Shown here piece by piece: positions 25,579-34,099 of a DNA stretch of 64,000 nt. Origin of the DNA: CAYWNA01 sp964459305. Its GTDB lineage: Bacteria; Planctomycetota; Planctomycetia; Pirellulales; Pirellulaceae. Under the pieces are notes generated by a model. It was given only the letters and a program-made list of their open reading frames with translations, made no database searches and was not told where the DNA came from. The stretch is from NCBI GenBank assembly GCA_964459305.1, contig CAYWNA010000038.1, positions 5,183 to 69,182 of the forward strand, given 5' to 3'. The number at the start of each line of letters is the position of its first letter. Positions within the stretch are counted from its first letter, which is position 1. The position numbers were made by a program, and so were the translations under genes.

Positions 25579-26844
25579 GTGACGGCACACGAAAACCCTG
25601 TGACTCAAACGATCTTCACCCATCAATTCGACAACGGCTTGGTTCTGCTCGCCGAGCCGATGGACTGGCTGGAATCGGCGGCATTTTCGTTGCTGGTCCG
25701 GGCAGGCTGCAATCAAGAGCCCGCGGATCGGTTGGGCTTGGCCAATTTTGTTTGCGAAATGGCCCAGCGTGGCTGCGGCGAGCGCGACAGTCGGCAGTTT
25801 GTGTCGGATCTGGAACTACTGGGCGCGGACACGTCGGCCTCGGTCTCGAATGCCCACAGCAGTTTCGGCGGTGCGATGCCGGCGGACAGCCTGTACAAGG
25901 CGATGTCCATCTACGCGGATGTCGTGCGTCGGCCGCACTTGCCTGCCGACCAAATGGAAGACGCTCGCATGGTCTGCTTCCAGGAGATACGCTCCATCGA
26001 CGACGACCTGCCCCAGCGAGTCTTCCTGCAATTGCGTTTGCTGCAATACGGCGTTCCTTTCGGCCGGTCGGCGCCGGGCACCATCGAATCGGTGCAACGA
26101 ATCTCGCTGGACGACATCCAGCAGTACTTCGAGCAGATCTACCGACCCAATGGTGCGATCCTGAGTGTGGCGGGAAAGTTCGATTGGCCGCAATTACGCA
26201 ACCATGTCGGCGAGCTGTTCGACGACTGGGAAACGATGGACGAGACGGAATTGAAGGAGACCCCGGCGTCTGGCAATCATCGGCACCTGGCCCACGAGTC
26301 CAGTCAAACGCACATCGGCGTCGCGTTCTCTAGCGTGCCTTACTCGCACCCGGACTATTTTCAAGCCCGCGGGGCGGTGGGCGTGTTGAGCGATGGCATG
26401 AGTTCGCGGTTGTTTACCGAGGTGCGCGAGAAGCGAGGACTGTGCTATGCAGTGTATGCCTCGTGCCACTCGCTTCGCGACCGGGGCAGCGTGTTGTGTT
26501 ATGCGGGAACGACCACCGAGCGTGCGCAGGAGACGCTGGACGTTTTGGTCGGCGAACTGGTTCGGTTGGGCGACGGAATCGAAGCCGACGAACTGGATCG
26601 CCTGAAGGCGAAGATCAAAAGCGGCTTGATCATGCAGCAGGAGTCTAGTCCGGCACGCAGCGGCGCCATCGCCGCCGACTGGTACCACCGCGGCCGCGTG
26701 CACACCGTCGACGAATTGGGACGCATCATCGACGGTCTGACATGCGACAGCATCAACGAATACCTCGCGTCTCACCCGCCGTGTGACTTTTCGGTTGTGA
26801 CGCTCGGTGCGAAAGAGTTGGAGAAGCCCGGTGAAGTTTCGTGA
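25579..26844 (+). CDS. M16 family peptidase-like subunit, zinc site lost
   Basis: About 422 residues. Both halves of the M16 clam-shell are present (FTHQFDNGLVLLAEPMDWLE start; RLFTEVREKRGLCYAVYA in the second half). The active-site HxxEH is replaced by NFVCE at residues 56-60, so all three motif residues are lost. In two-subunit M16 proteases such an inactive subunit supplies the Arg/Tyr pair for substrate binding. It is encoded just upstream of, and overlapping by 14 bases, the active subunit. The start is uncertain: GTG 25579 or GTG 25600; the TTG at 25501 adds a stretch unlike the family. It is probably a heterodimer partner in the periplasm or cytoplasm. Confidence 0.88.
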   Translation: MTAHENPVTQTIFTHQFDNGLVLLAEPMDWLESAAFSLLVRAGCNQEPADRLGLANFVCEMAQRGCGERDSRQFVSDLELLGADTSASVSNAHSSFGGAMPADSLYKAMSIYADVVRRPHLPADQMEDARMVCFQEIRSIDDDLPQRVFLQLRLLQYGVPFGRSAPGTIESVQRISLDDIQQYFEQIYRPNGAILSVAGKFDWPQLRNHVGELFDDWETMDETELKETPASGNHRHLAHESSQTHIGVAFSSVPYSHPDYFQARGAVGVLSDGMSSRLFTEVREKRGLCYAVYASCHSLRDRGSVLCYAGTTTERAQETLDVLVGELVRLGDGIEADELDRLKAKIKSGLIMQQESSPARSGAIAADWYHRGRVHTVDELGRIIDGLTCDSINEYLASHPPCDFSVVTLGAKELEKPGEVS

Positions 26845-28060
26845 ACATACACTCGACAACGGATTGGAGATCGTCGCCGAGTGCAATCCTAACGCGTACT
26901 CGACGGCGCTGGGCTTCTTTGTGAAGACCGGCTCGCGCGACGAGACTGGCGACAACCACGGTGTGAGCCACTACCTGGAGCACATGACGTTCAAAGGTAC
27001 GCCCACACGCAGCGCCGCCGACGTCAATCGCGAACTGGATGAGATCGGGTCACATTCCAACGCATTTACTAGCGAAGAACAAACCGTTTACTTTGCGGCT
27101 TTTCTGCCGGAATACCAGGATAGGGCGGTTGAACTGCTGAGCGACATCATGCGGCCGTCGCTGCGGGAGGACGATTTCCAGACGGAGAAAATGGTCATCC
27201 TGGAGGAAATCGCAAAGTACGAAGACCAGCCGCCGTTTGGCGCTCACGAAAAGTGCATGGCGGCACACTTCGGATCGCACCCGCTAGCGCGCAGCATCCT
27301 TGGCACGAGCGACAGCGTCGGTGCGTTGACACGCGAGCAAATGCTCGAATACTTCGGCCGTCGCTACAGCCCTAGCAACATGGTTGTGGTCGCTGCCGGA
27401 AACGTCGACTACGATCGATTGGTCTCGCTCGCGGACAAGTATTGCGGATCGTGGGAGCCTTTTGATGCCCCGCGCGAAATATCCCGCGCCGGCCCGCACA
27501 GCAGCACCGAGGTCATCTACAAAGAGGGGGCCGTTCAGCAATACGTCGTGCAGATCACGAACGGCCCGGCAATCGAAGATGACGATCGTTACGCAGGCCG
27601 GATTCTCGCCGCGGTTCTGGGTGACGACAGCGGCAGTCGGATGTTCTGGGAATTGATCGATACAGGGTTGGCAGAATGCGCCGCGATGAGCGCGTATGAG
27701 TATCAGGGCACGGGCATCGTGATGACTTTTCTATGCTGCTCGCCCGAGGACACGGCCACGAACTTGGCTTGCGCCCAAGAGATCTTGCGCGACGCAGAAG
27801 CCAGCGGCATCACCGACGCGGAGCTGGCTCAGGCAAAAAGCAAGATCCTATCTCACATCGTGCTGCAGAGCGAACGCCCCAGTAGCCGTTTGTTCGCCGT
27901 AGGAAGCAATTGGACACTGCGCCGCGAGTATCGGACGGTTCGGGAAATCATGGAGCGTTACGAGAAGGTAACCTGCGATGAGGTCGCCGCCGTTCTGGAG
28001 AAGTACCCGCTCACCGCGAACACCACGGTGGCCATGGGGCCGTTGAAGGAACTGCCCTGA
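26831..28060 (+). CDS. M16 family zinc metallopeptidase, active subunit
   Basis: 409 residues from GTG 26831, which overlaps the end of the upstream gene by 14 bases and has GGAG eight bases upstream. The inverted zinc motif is HYLEH (residues 47-51) in GVSHYLEHMTFKGT, with the third ligand in KMVILEEIAKYED. The second domain carries the SRMFWELIDTGLAECAAMS segment. It degrades short peptides or processes presequences, as in the mitochondrial-processing-peptidase type. The inactive partner is encoded directly upstream, so the two are translated together in roughly equal amounts. No signal peptide is seen, so a cytoplasmic site is likely. Confidence 0.95.
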   Translation: MKFREHTLDNGLEIVAECNPNAYSTALGFFVKTGSRDETGDNHGVSHYLEHMTFKGTPTRSAADVNRELDEIGSHSNAFTSEEQTVYFAAFLPEYQDRAVELLSDIMRPSLREDDFQTEKMVILEEIAKYEDQPPFGAHEKCMAAHFGSHPLARSILGTSDSVGALTREQMLEYFGRRYSPSNMVVVAAGNVDYDRLVSLADKYCGSWEPFDAPREISRAGPHSSTEVIYKEGAVQQYVVQITNGPAIEDDDRYAGRILAAVLGDDSGSRMFWELIDTGLAECAAMSAYEYQGTGIVMTFLCCSPEDTATNLACAQEILRDAEASGITDAELAQAKSKILSHIVLQSERPSSRLFAVGSNWTLRREYRTVREIMERYEKVTCDEVAAVLEKYPLTANTTVAMGPLKELP

Positions 28061-28125
28061 CATACCCCGTGTTGAATCCTGGCGCGCTTGTCCCCAGCAA
28101 AGGCATCGGGGCGGTGCTACGCCAC

Positions 28126-30060
28126 TCAGGGCGGCCCGCGGTAGGGGCTACGGTTCTGGTACAGTTCTAATTGGCGTTGAAGTTCCTCGGTCAATCCACG
28201 GTTACCGGCGGTTCGCGCTACCTGAAGCGCCCTCTGGGTCGCGGTGACCGCCTCGCCAAACCGCGTAACGGCCGCATAGGTGGCCGCAAGCACGCTCAGC
28301 CTGACGGCGCCCGGCTCTTCGATCAGCTGGCAGGCTCGCTCGGCTAGCCGGACCGCCCTTTCCGGTTCCCGCAGTTGGTCGTCGGTGCAAGTTGCCAGCA
28401 GGAGGGCCTGGTTAAACAATGCCACTTCGTAGACGGGATCTGCCTCAATTGCCTTGTCGTAGTTCTGTACGGCCGACTGGAACTGGGCGTTACCGACAGA
28501 GGCGATCGCAATGTTGGTGTATGCAATCGCGAGGGTCCGCAAGAAATCGCGATCTTTCCATCCCGTCAGCTCGCAACCTCGCTCGGCCAACTCGACGGCC
28601 AACCCGTCGTCCCGTACCGACTCGTTCTTGCAGGTTACCAGATAGAAGGCAAAGTTCCTCAGTGCGTCTATGTATGCGGGTTCCATCTGCAACGCGATCT
28701 TGTAGTGCGGGATGGCCTGGTCCAAATCTCCCCGCTTTGCCAGGCTGTCAGCAAGGGCACGATGCGTTACTGGGTTTTTCGGGTCTGCGGTCACGCATTG
28801 CTTCCACAGGGAAACATCGTTTCGCCAAGTTTGAACCTGATAGACGCTGAGTGTGTTAAGTACGAGCAGGCACGAAATACCCGCCACGATCACTCCCGCC
28901 AACGCCAGTCGCGGCTTCACGACATTTCCGAGCGGTCTCAGCCCCACGCCCAGCGCGATCGCCAACCCCACCAACGGCAAGTACAGAAATCGATCAGCAC
29001 GATGAATGTGATGAGGCATGATCTGCGAAGTGGGCCCCAAGGCAAATCCGAACCAGAGCGTTCCAAAGAGCACCAACTTCCGCCGCCTGAGCTTCCAAAG
29101 AACCGCACACGTGAGACCTAGCGCAATCCCACCGAGGATCACTTCCGGGTCCAGAAAGCTATCGGGCCTCAGCCGGCCGTAGGACAGCGACAAGCTTGTC
29201 GGCCAAACAAGTGTCGTGAGATTCAGCCAGTACACATTGAGGACCAGCATCAATCGCTGGGCCGAAAACGCTCCGACCTCCCTGGCAAGGGCGGCTTCGT
29301 GGCCAAGCCCCTTGATCACAACCGACAGCATCCCAATCGCCCAGAGCGGGGACGTACCATAGAGGATCCTCCGCAATCTCGGCCCCTCCAGCGTCAGCAT
29401 ATCCCAGGCCACGATCAGCAACGGGATCATGGCCGCCACGGCATTACTGAAACAGGCCACCGTGCAGCAAAAAGCCGCGGCCACGTGACAGGCCAACGTC
29501 CATCGGGTCTTGCTGCCGCCTTGGCTCAGTCGCCGGGCGGTCAGATGAAAATGAAAACACCCCAACGTCCCCAGGGTCATCAACAGTTCTTCTCGCCCCG
29601 CCACCCACGCCACCGGTTCCACGACAACCGGATGGACCGCGAAGACACCGGTGGCGAACGTTGCCACACACGCATCCGCCCACGCCTTGGGTGATCTGCC
29701 GGCTGGTGCCCAATCGCGCAGCAGACGGAGGATTAGCAAAAAAACCAGCAACGTATTCGCCAAGTGAATCAAGCCGTTGGTCAGCTTGAACCCTGCGGCA
29801 TTCAGGCCCCAGAACTGATAGTCAATGGCGTACGTCAACGTACGGACGGGATAGAAGCTAGTGATACATCGCGAAGTGAAGATGTGCTTCAGGTTTTCCC
29901 CAGTCAGACCTCGAATGTGGGGATTGTGGACGGCTTGACTGACGGCATCACTCTCGATGAATTCAAAACCTACGATGGGGAAAAACGCCACGCAGACCAG
30001 GTACGCCAGAGCGCACGCAGCCAGCAGTTTCGGCCAACCGATGGTCCTGTGGCCTTGCAC
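28126..30060 (-). CDS. Polytopic membrane protein with C-terminal TPR repeats
   Basis: 644 residues from GTG 30060, which has GAGGGA upstream. The longer frame to 30231 runs into two repeat elements, so I reject it. The N-terminal 430 residues contain about ten membrane helices (LLAACALAYLVCVAFFPIVG first) with SFYPVRTLTYAIDYQFWGLN and HPVVVEPVAWVAGREELL loops, as in the TMTC/protein O-mannosyltransferase-like superfamily. About five TPR units follow from residue 430 (KNPVTHRALADSLAKRGDLD, YIDALRNFAFYLV, AIEADPVYEVALFNQALLL, AVRLAERACQLIEE). Such fusions are often glycosyltransferases that modify proteins; the donor is unknown. Confidence 0.82.
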   Translation of the reverse strand: MQGHRTIGWPKLLAACALAYLVCVAFFPIVGFEFIESDAVSQAVHNPHIRGLTGENLKHIFTSRCITSFYPVRTLTYAIDYQFWGLNAAGFKLTNGLIHLANTLLVFLLILRLLRDWAPAGRSPKAWADACVATFATGVFAVHPVVVEPVAWVAGREELLMTLGTLGCFHFHLTARRLSQGGSKTRWTLACHVAAAFCCTVACFSNAVAAMIPLLIVAWDMLTLEGPRLRRILYGTSPLWAIGMLSVVIKGLGHEAALAREVGAFSAQRLMLVLNVYWLNLTTLVWPTSLSLSYGRLRPDSFLDPEVILGGIALGLTCAVLWKLRRRKLVLFGTLWFGFALGPTSQIMPHHIHRADRFLYLPLVGLAIALGVGLRPLGNVVKPRLALAGVIVAGISCLLVLNTLSVYQVQTWRNDVSLWKQCVTADPKNPVTHRALADSLAKRGDLDQAIPHYKIALQMEPAYIDALRNFAFYLVTCKNESVRDDGLAVELAERGCELTGWKDRDFLRTLAIAYTNIAIASVGNAQFQSAVQNYDKAIEADPVYEVALFNQALLLATCTDDQLREPERAVRLAERACQLIEEPGAVRLSVLAATYAAVTRFGEAVTATQRALQVARTAGNRGLTEELQRQLELYQNRSPYRGPP

Positions 30061-30137
30061 CGTTTTGTCCCTCGGCGTTGAGTCGCCAACGATACCGCCT
30101 GCGCTCAGGCTTATTACGTTCCCGGTCGAAAATGACT

Positions 30138-30215
30138 CGTTTAACCGCGACCCGCCAGGGGAGCGCGTCCGATCGACGGCGGTTAACCAGGCGCTCCCCT
30201 GGCGGGTAGCGGTTA
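30138..30215. repeat. Palindromic element family B, copy 1, truncated by family A
   Basis: Inverted repeat of CGTTTAACCGC-ACCCGCCAGGGGAGCGC type: left arm 30138-30166, right arm 30191-30215. The right arm stops at GCGGTTA, where the family A element begins; other copies continue to AAACG. It overlaps the upstream end of the TPR gene frame. Confidence 0.7.
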
Positions 30216-30339
30216 TACCATCCGCGGGCAAGTCTGACCCGTAGCCGAACTCGCCAGAGTTTGGCCTTCCCTACGCGGCCCAAAGTCTGGCGACTTCGGC
30301 TACATGCGGAAAAATGTCAATCCTGGCCGCGGCCGGTAT
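30214..30339 (+). repeat. Interspersed palindromic element family A, copy 3
   Basis: Full-length, from TATACCATCCGCGG at 30214 to CCGCGGCCGGTAT at 30339, and nearly identical to copy 2. It lies in the terminal sequence of family B copy 1, so it inserted into it. Confidence 0.9.
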
Positions 30340-30513
30340 GAACGAGAAAATGCGCCAATTCTCACCGTTCGCGGCATAACCGACCGAGTGCGTTGCCGTG
30401 CTCGGAAGATATTCGAGGACTTGTGGGCGGGTGCTCAGTTCTCGGTTAACGATCCGCACTCGGCGGACTTGCCGTCGCGATGCGGGATCCCGACAAATGG
30501 GAGGGCCGGCCGC

Positions 30514-30540
30514 AAAAAAGTCCCGCTCGGCAAGCGGGAC
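30514..30540 (-). terminator. Intrinsic terminator of the lipoprotein gene
   Basis: Read on the minus strand: GTCCCGCT-TGCCG-AGCGGGAC, an 8-bp perfect stem, immediately followed by TTTTTT. It lies 41 bases after the stop codon of the lipoprotein gene, in the classical rho-independent form. Confidence 0.9.
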
Positions 30541-30580
30541 CTACCGGTCGATCCTGACGGTACGTAGGTGATCTAGCGCG

Positions 30581-31069
30581 TCAATCCGTCAATTCGAACG
30601 TGAAGTCCTTGCTGCTTTCGGAAACCGTAGCGGTGAGCTCGGACATCGTCTCGTCCGCATATTTCTCCGGCAACAGAGATTTGTAGCCTGACGCGGCGTC
30701 TTCCGACGTCTCGTCCTCCGACTCCTCCGGTGTATCTTCCTCTTCTCCACTGCCCATGTCGCCACCGCCTTCCGATTTCTCCACGGCTACGAGATACTCA
30801 CCCGCCACGGCGCCATCCTCGGGGGTGTCGTGAAATGTGGTCAACTTGGCCACTCCCAATGCGTCGGTCGTACCGTATGCGGCGTCGCCAACTCCATCCT
30901 TTGGAACAAAGGTCACGTCGGCTTCGGAAACGGTCGCGCCTTTATACTTCACTGTCACAGTAACCGGCACGCGACCCGGACGCCCCGCGGGCTCACTAGG
31001 GCCGGAACACCCAGCCATGCTTGCGACCGCCGCCAGTAGAGAAAGAACAATAAGCTTGGATCGAGACAT
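30581..31069 (-). CDS. Lipoprotein with carboxypeptidase-regulatory-like/transthyretin domain
   Basis: 162 residues from ATG 31069, preceded by GGGAGG. The lipobox is ASMAGC (Cys at residue 20), giving an anchored periplasmic or outer-membrane protein. An immunoglobulin-like fold follows (RVPVTVTVKYKGATVSEADV, then GTTDALGVAKLTTF, and AGEYLVAVEKSEGG), typical of small planctomycete lipoproteins found with DUF1559 genes. Residues 107-132 are an acidic, Gly-rich linker with EEEDTPEESEDET. The next gene upstream, on the other strand, encodes DUF1559. The function is not known; a pilus- or surface-associated role is inferred from the neighbour. Confidence 0.8.
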   Translation of the reverse strand: MSRSKLIVLSLLAAVASMAGCSGPSEPAGRPGRVPVTVTVKYKGATVSEADVTFVPKDGVGDAAYGTTDALGVAKLTTFHDTPEDGAVAGEYLVAVEKSEGGGDMGSGEEEDTPEESEDETSEDAASGYKSLLPEKYADETMSELTATVSESSKDFTFELTD

Positions 31070-31556
31070 ACCAACCTCCCTTCTTAAAGAACTGATACCT
31101 CTGCTTGATTCGCAGCCGAATGAGTGGAGTGAGTCGAGAAACGTGAACAACGCCTACCAACCCGCAAGACTGGCGCAAACTAATGGGTGAGGGGCGGCGA
31201 TGTCAACCCGCCAGAAGGGATCGTTTTTCGAGACTCACCGCCGAATTCTAGGGATCGAATAGAGCAGAGATGAAAAACAAGAAACCCGGCTTTCCGCGAT
31301 CCATCCCGAACACTTTTCCGGTATCTTCCGTATTATGGGAAAACTGATACGCAACGGTGCCTGAGTCCCCCCCTTTGTTGCAGGGGGTGATTGCATTTCA
31401 AGCGTTTTTTCCCGTAGAATCTCTTTACACATCTTTTGGTGGCAACAGTGGAGAAGACGCGGGAGGCGCTTCGTAATCTTGTTCCGGCAGGTTGCCTTGG
31501 ATGAACCTTATGCGAATGCCATTCGGCGCGCTTGTGGCTGTGATTGGGTCGCGAGA
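31070..31556. other. Divergent regulatory region of DUF1559 and lipoprotein genes
   Basis: A 487-base gap without a gene. A possible plus-strand promoter is TTGCAT at 31391 and TAGAAT at 31415 with an 18-base spacer. Near 31368 a CCCCCCC run and GGGGG form a possible hairpin. No repeat family member is seen. Confidence 0.4.
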
Positions 31557-31590
31557 CCACCTTCGTCTGCACAAGGTGGTTGTCTTTTTC
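31557..31590 (+). terminator. Terminator-like hairpin in the DUF1559 leader
   Basis: CCACCTT (31557-31563) pairs with AAGGTGG (31573-31579), a 7-bp perfect stem, followed by TTGTCTTTTTC. It lies 48 bases before the start codon and after the possible promoter at 31391, so it could attenuate transcription into the gene. Confidence 0.5.
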
Positions 31591-31637
31591 TTTCATCTCT
31601 TTCTTCACAAACACTTCTTGGAAAGGGGAATTGACTG

Positions 31638-32789
31638 ATGCATCGCGCAAGAGGATCTTCTCGGAGGGTAGGCGCCAGTCACAGGACTGCATTTACCCTC
31701 GTGGAATTGCTGGTGGTTATCGCCATCATTGGCATTCTGGTGGCACTCTTGCTGCCGGCCATCCAATCCGCACGTGAGGCCGCCCGGCGCACCGAATGCG
31801 GCAACAATCTGAAGCAACTGGGAGTCGCACTGCACAACTACCACGACACTCACGGCACATTTCCGTCCGGACGGGGGGGCACTGGGGGAGGAGGCGCGTT
31901 CCCGGCGGAAACCAACGGCAATACGGTAAGTGCGTTTGTCGCGCTGACTCCATTTATCGAGGAGGGCGCTTTGTACGATCAGATCGCAACTGGTGGCCCC
32001 ATGGTGTCCACGGAAAACGGCAGCGGGCCAAGGACCTTCCTTCCCTTCGGCCCCAGGCCCTGGCGGACTCACTTTCCGCCCTGGAGGACCCAGATCGACG
32101 GCCTCGCGTGTCCATCTGACCCGCATAGTAAGCCGGACGCGCCGAATTCACTCGGTCGACGCAGTTATGTGACCTGCTGGGGCGACAAGTTGTACCGCAC
32201 GAACGCCCAACGAGCCCCCTACAGCCACAGTAATGACACCTTCAACGGGCGTGGCGTTTTTGGATTCCGCTCCGGCGTTTCATTTAGGGACATCATCGAT
32301 GGCACCGCCAATACACTCGCAATGAGTGAAGCTTGCATCGTCCAAGGCGACGCAGCTAGTGCGCATCGGGCGGTCAGAGGCGGATTGGCGCAGTTCAATT
32401 TTTCCAGGCCCAGTCAATGCATGAACCGTATCAACCCCAGTGACAGACGACGCATCAGGGGGTCGGTATACCACTCTAACAGGGGCCATATTTGGGCTCA
32501 GGGGCAATTTCATCATTCCGGATTCTCCACCACGGTGCCACCCAACGGCCCGAATTGCTCGCGAGGAAACCGCGGTCATCAGTGGAGTATTGCCGCTGCC
32601 CAGAGTTATCACATAGGGGGCGTCAATGCGGTCATGTGCGATGGTTCGACTCATTTTATCAACGAGAGTATCGATGCCGGCAACCAAGCCAGGACGAACA
32701 ACTTTACCGCTACAGGCAGACCGAGTCCTTATGGAGTCTGGGGCGCATTGGGTACAAGGGACGCCGGGGAGCCTCCGACGCCACTTTAG
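31638..32789 (+). CDS. DUF1559 domain protein with type IV pilin-like N-terminus
   Basis: 383 residues, start supported by GGAAAGGGG. Residues 17-45 are a prepilin cleavage/methylation sequence: TAFTLVELLVVIAIIGILVALL, followed by LPAIQSAREAARRTECGNNL. The DUF1559 body contains LHNYHDTHGTFPSG, LACPSDP and the C-terminal MCDGSTHFINESID signature. Planctomycetes encode dozens of these pseudopilins; their function is unknown, and a surface fibre or secretion pseudopilus is inferred. A terminator-like hairpin lies in the leader. The gene is divergent from a lipoprotein and converges on queE, with repeat family C between. Confidence 0.94.
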   Translation: MHRARGSSRRVGASHRTAFTLVELLVVIAIIGILVALLLPAIQSAREAARRTECGNNLKQLGVALHNYHDTHGTFPSGRGGTGGGGAFPAETNGNTVSAFVALTPFIEEGALYDQIATGGPMVSTENGSGPRTFLPFGPRPWRTHFPPWRTQIDGLACPSDPHSKPDAPNSLGRRSYVTCWGDKLYRTNAQRAPYSHSNDTFNGRGVFGFRSGVSFRDIIDGTANTLAMSEACIVQGDAASAHRAVRGGLAQFNFSRPSQCMNRINPSDRRRIRGSVYHSNRGHIWAQGQFHHSGFSTTVPPNGPNCSRGNRGHQWSIAAAQSYHIGGVNAVMCDGSTHFINESIDAGNQARTNNFTATGRPSPYGVWGALGTRDAGEPPTPL

Positions 32790-32795
32790 TGCGCC

Positions 32796-32915
32796 GTCAA
32801 TCTTCGAATGACAGGTGCGTCTGGGAGGGCGAAGCTCCTTCGGAGCCGCGAGGTTTGGAGTTGTCCCGCGGCTCGGCGGGAGCCTCGCCCTCCCATCGGT
32901 CAGTCCAAGATTGAC
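32796..32915. repeat. Nested palindromic element family C, copy 1
   Basis: Inner palindrome with GGGAGGGCGAAGCTCC at 32823 and the matching GGAGCCTCGCCCTCCC ending at 32894. It lies within an outer, locus-specific perfect 9-bp inverted repeat, GTCAATCTT (32796-32804) with AAGATTGAC (32907-32915). It fills the gap between the convergent DUF1559 and queE genes, so it probably forms a bidirectional terminator or 3' end structure. Confidence 0.85.
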
Positions 32916-32935
32916 CGACCATACTGCCCCCGTGT

Positions 32936-33622
32936 TCATGTACCTCGCACGAGGCCAAACCATTCGATCTGTCGGCGCGGGCAGAAACGAAGCTCATGTT
33001 CGGTGCAGTACGGTTCGAGCCATTGGCCGACCTTTGACAGCTCGCCCGCCTCGGTGCCCAGGGGCATGAGCATAACGCGCCGGCGGTCGATGTCGGGGAA
33101 CTCGTCCAGGTACCGCAACATTTCTTCACAGTCGTCTTGATCGCCAATGACAAACTTGAACTGGTAGGTGTGTTCGGCTACCAGGCGGCGGATCACATCC
33201 GGTGCGTGACGAGTGTGATCGTGCCGCTGACGCCATTGGCGAGCCCACTCGTCGGGCGACGTCGAATTGGAGAGTTTGGGGCTGATCGACATCAAATCGC
33301 AGTCCAGCGGCAGATACAACGTCCCCGCCGTCTCGACGGTGATATGTCGCCCGCTGGCACGAATGCCCCGGCACAACGGGATGAGTTCAGCGAACAGCAT
33401 GGGCTCGCCGCCCGTCAATACGACGTGGTCGCAAGCGAAATCAACCACTTTTTCCAGGATCTCATCGACCGACCTATCCTCGCCTTCCGGATACCACGAC
33501 GCATACGGTGTGTCGCAGAACCAGCATCGCAGATTGCAGCCTGCGACGCGCACAAAGACGCTTTCGGTCCCTGTCAGGAAACCCTCGCCCTGGATCGACT
33601 TGTAGATCTCCGCGACGCGCAT
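32936..33622 (-). CDS. queE: 7-carboxy-7-deazaguanine synthase
   Basis: 228 residues. Starts MRVAEIYKSIQGEGFLTG, with the CxxxCxxC cluster motif CNLRCWFC (Cys29, 33 and 36) in the short radical SAM core, then VVLTGGEPML and ITVETAGTLY. It converts 6-carboxytetrahydropterin into 7-carboxy-7-deazaguanine in the queuosine/archaeosine-type pathway. It is divergent from queF across 63 bases, so the two share a control region and act in the same pathway. QueC and QueD are not in the window. Confidence 0.97.
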   Translation of the reverse strand: MRVAEIYKSIQGEGFLTGTESVFVRVAGCNLRCWFCDTPYASWYPEGEDRSVDEILEKVVDFACDHVVLTGGEPMLFAELIPLCRGIRASGRHITVETAGTLYLPLDCDLMSISPKLSNSTSPDEWARQWRQRHDHTRHAPDVIRRLVAEHTYQFKFVIGDQDDCEEMLRYLDEFPDIDRRRVMLMPLGTEAGELSKVGQWLEPYCTEHELRFCPRRQIEWFGLVRGT

Positions 33623-33685
33623 CGTCCCCTTTCACTTTCAGTTCATCATGACAAAATGGTGCGGTAGAGGAAAGGAGTAGATCTG

Positions 33686-34048
33686 ATGTCCAGGGACTTC
33701 CGCGAAGCGCTGGAAACATTCGAAAACCAGCATCCCGAAAGGGACTATACAATTGAGATCCGTTGCCCGGAGTTCACCTCGGTCTGTCCCAAGACCGGCC
33801 AGCCGGACTTCGGCGTGCTGACGTTCACGTACACGCCGAATGAAAAGTGCGTCGAACTGAAGAGCCTGAAACTTTACCTTCAAAAGTTCCGAAACGAAGG
33901 TATTTTTTACGAAACCGTCACCAATCACATCCTGGACGACTTCGTGGCTGTCGTCGAGCCCCGGCGCGTGAAACTGTTGGGCCAGTTCAGCGCTCGGGGA
34001 GGCATTACCACCAGCGTTACGGGAACGTACGAGAGCGAGCAGGTGTAG
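33686..34048 (+). CDS. queF: NADPH-dependent 7-cyano-7-deazaguanine reductase
   Basis: 120 residues, the short single-domain form. Active-site Cys34 is in TSVCPKTGQPDF and the substrate/NADPH-binding motif CVELKSLKLYL follows. It reduces preQ0 to preQ1 in queuosine biosynthesis in the cytoplasm. GGAAAGGAG lies upstream of ATG 33686. The stop codon is the first part of a 16-bp hairpin (34047-34080) that ends the transcript. It is divergent from queE. Confidence 0.97.
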   Translation: MSRDFREALETFENQHPERDYTIEIRCPEFTSVCPKTGQPDFGVLTFTYTPNEKCVELKSLKLYLQKFRNEGIFYETVTNHILDDFVAVVEPRRVKLLGQFSARGGITTSVTGTYESEQV

Positions 34049-34080
34049 GGTGGGCCAGAGCTAAAGCTCTGGCCCACCCT
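34047..34080. terminator. Long hairpin between convergent genes
   Basis: Perfect 16-bp stem: AGGGTGGGCCAGAGCT (34047-34062) with AGCTCTGGCCCACCCT (34065-34080), two-base loop AA. Its left arm overlaps the queF stop codon; the SPFH gene ends at 34100 on the other strand. It probably serves both genes. Confidence 0.7.
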
Positions 34081-34099
34081 GCGGCAATCCGCGATGAAT

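Noticed and set aside
30061..30231. N-terminal extension of the TPR membrane protein
   Set aside because: It is a translation of repeats B and A; GTG 30060 has a proper ribosome-binding site and leads straight into the first membrane helix.
32823..32894. Possible CRISPR or tandem repeat
   Set aside because: The repeats are dispersed singly over the window with long palindromes and no regular spacers.
33623..33685. preQ1 riboswitch between queE and queF
   Set aside because: The 63-base gap has no recognisable aptamer structure, so I do not call one.
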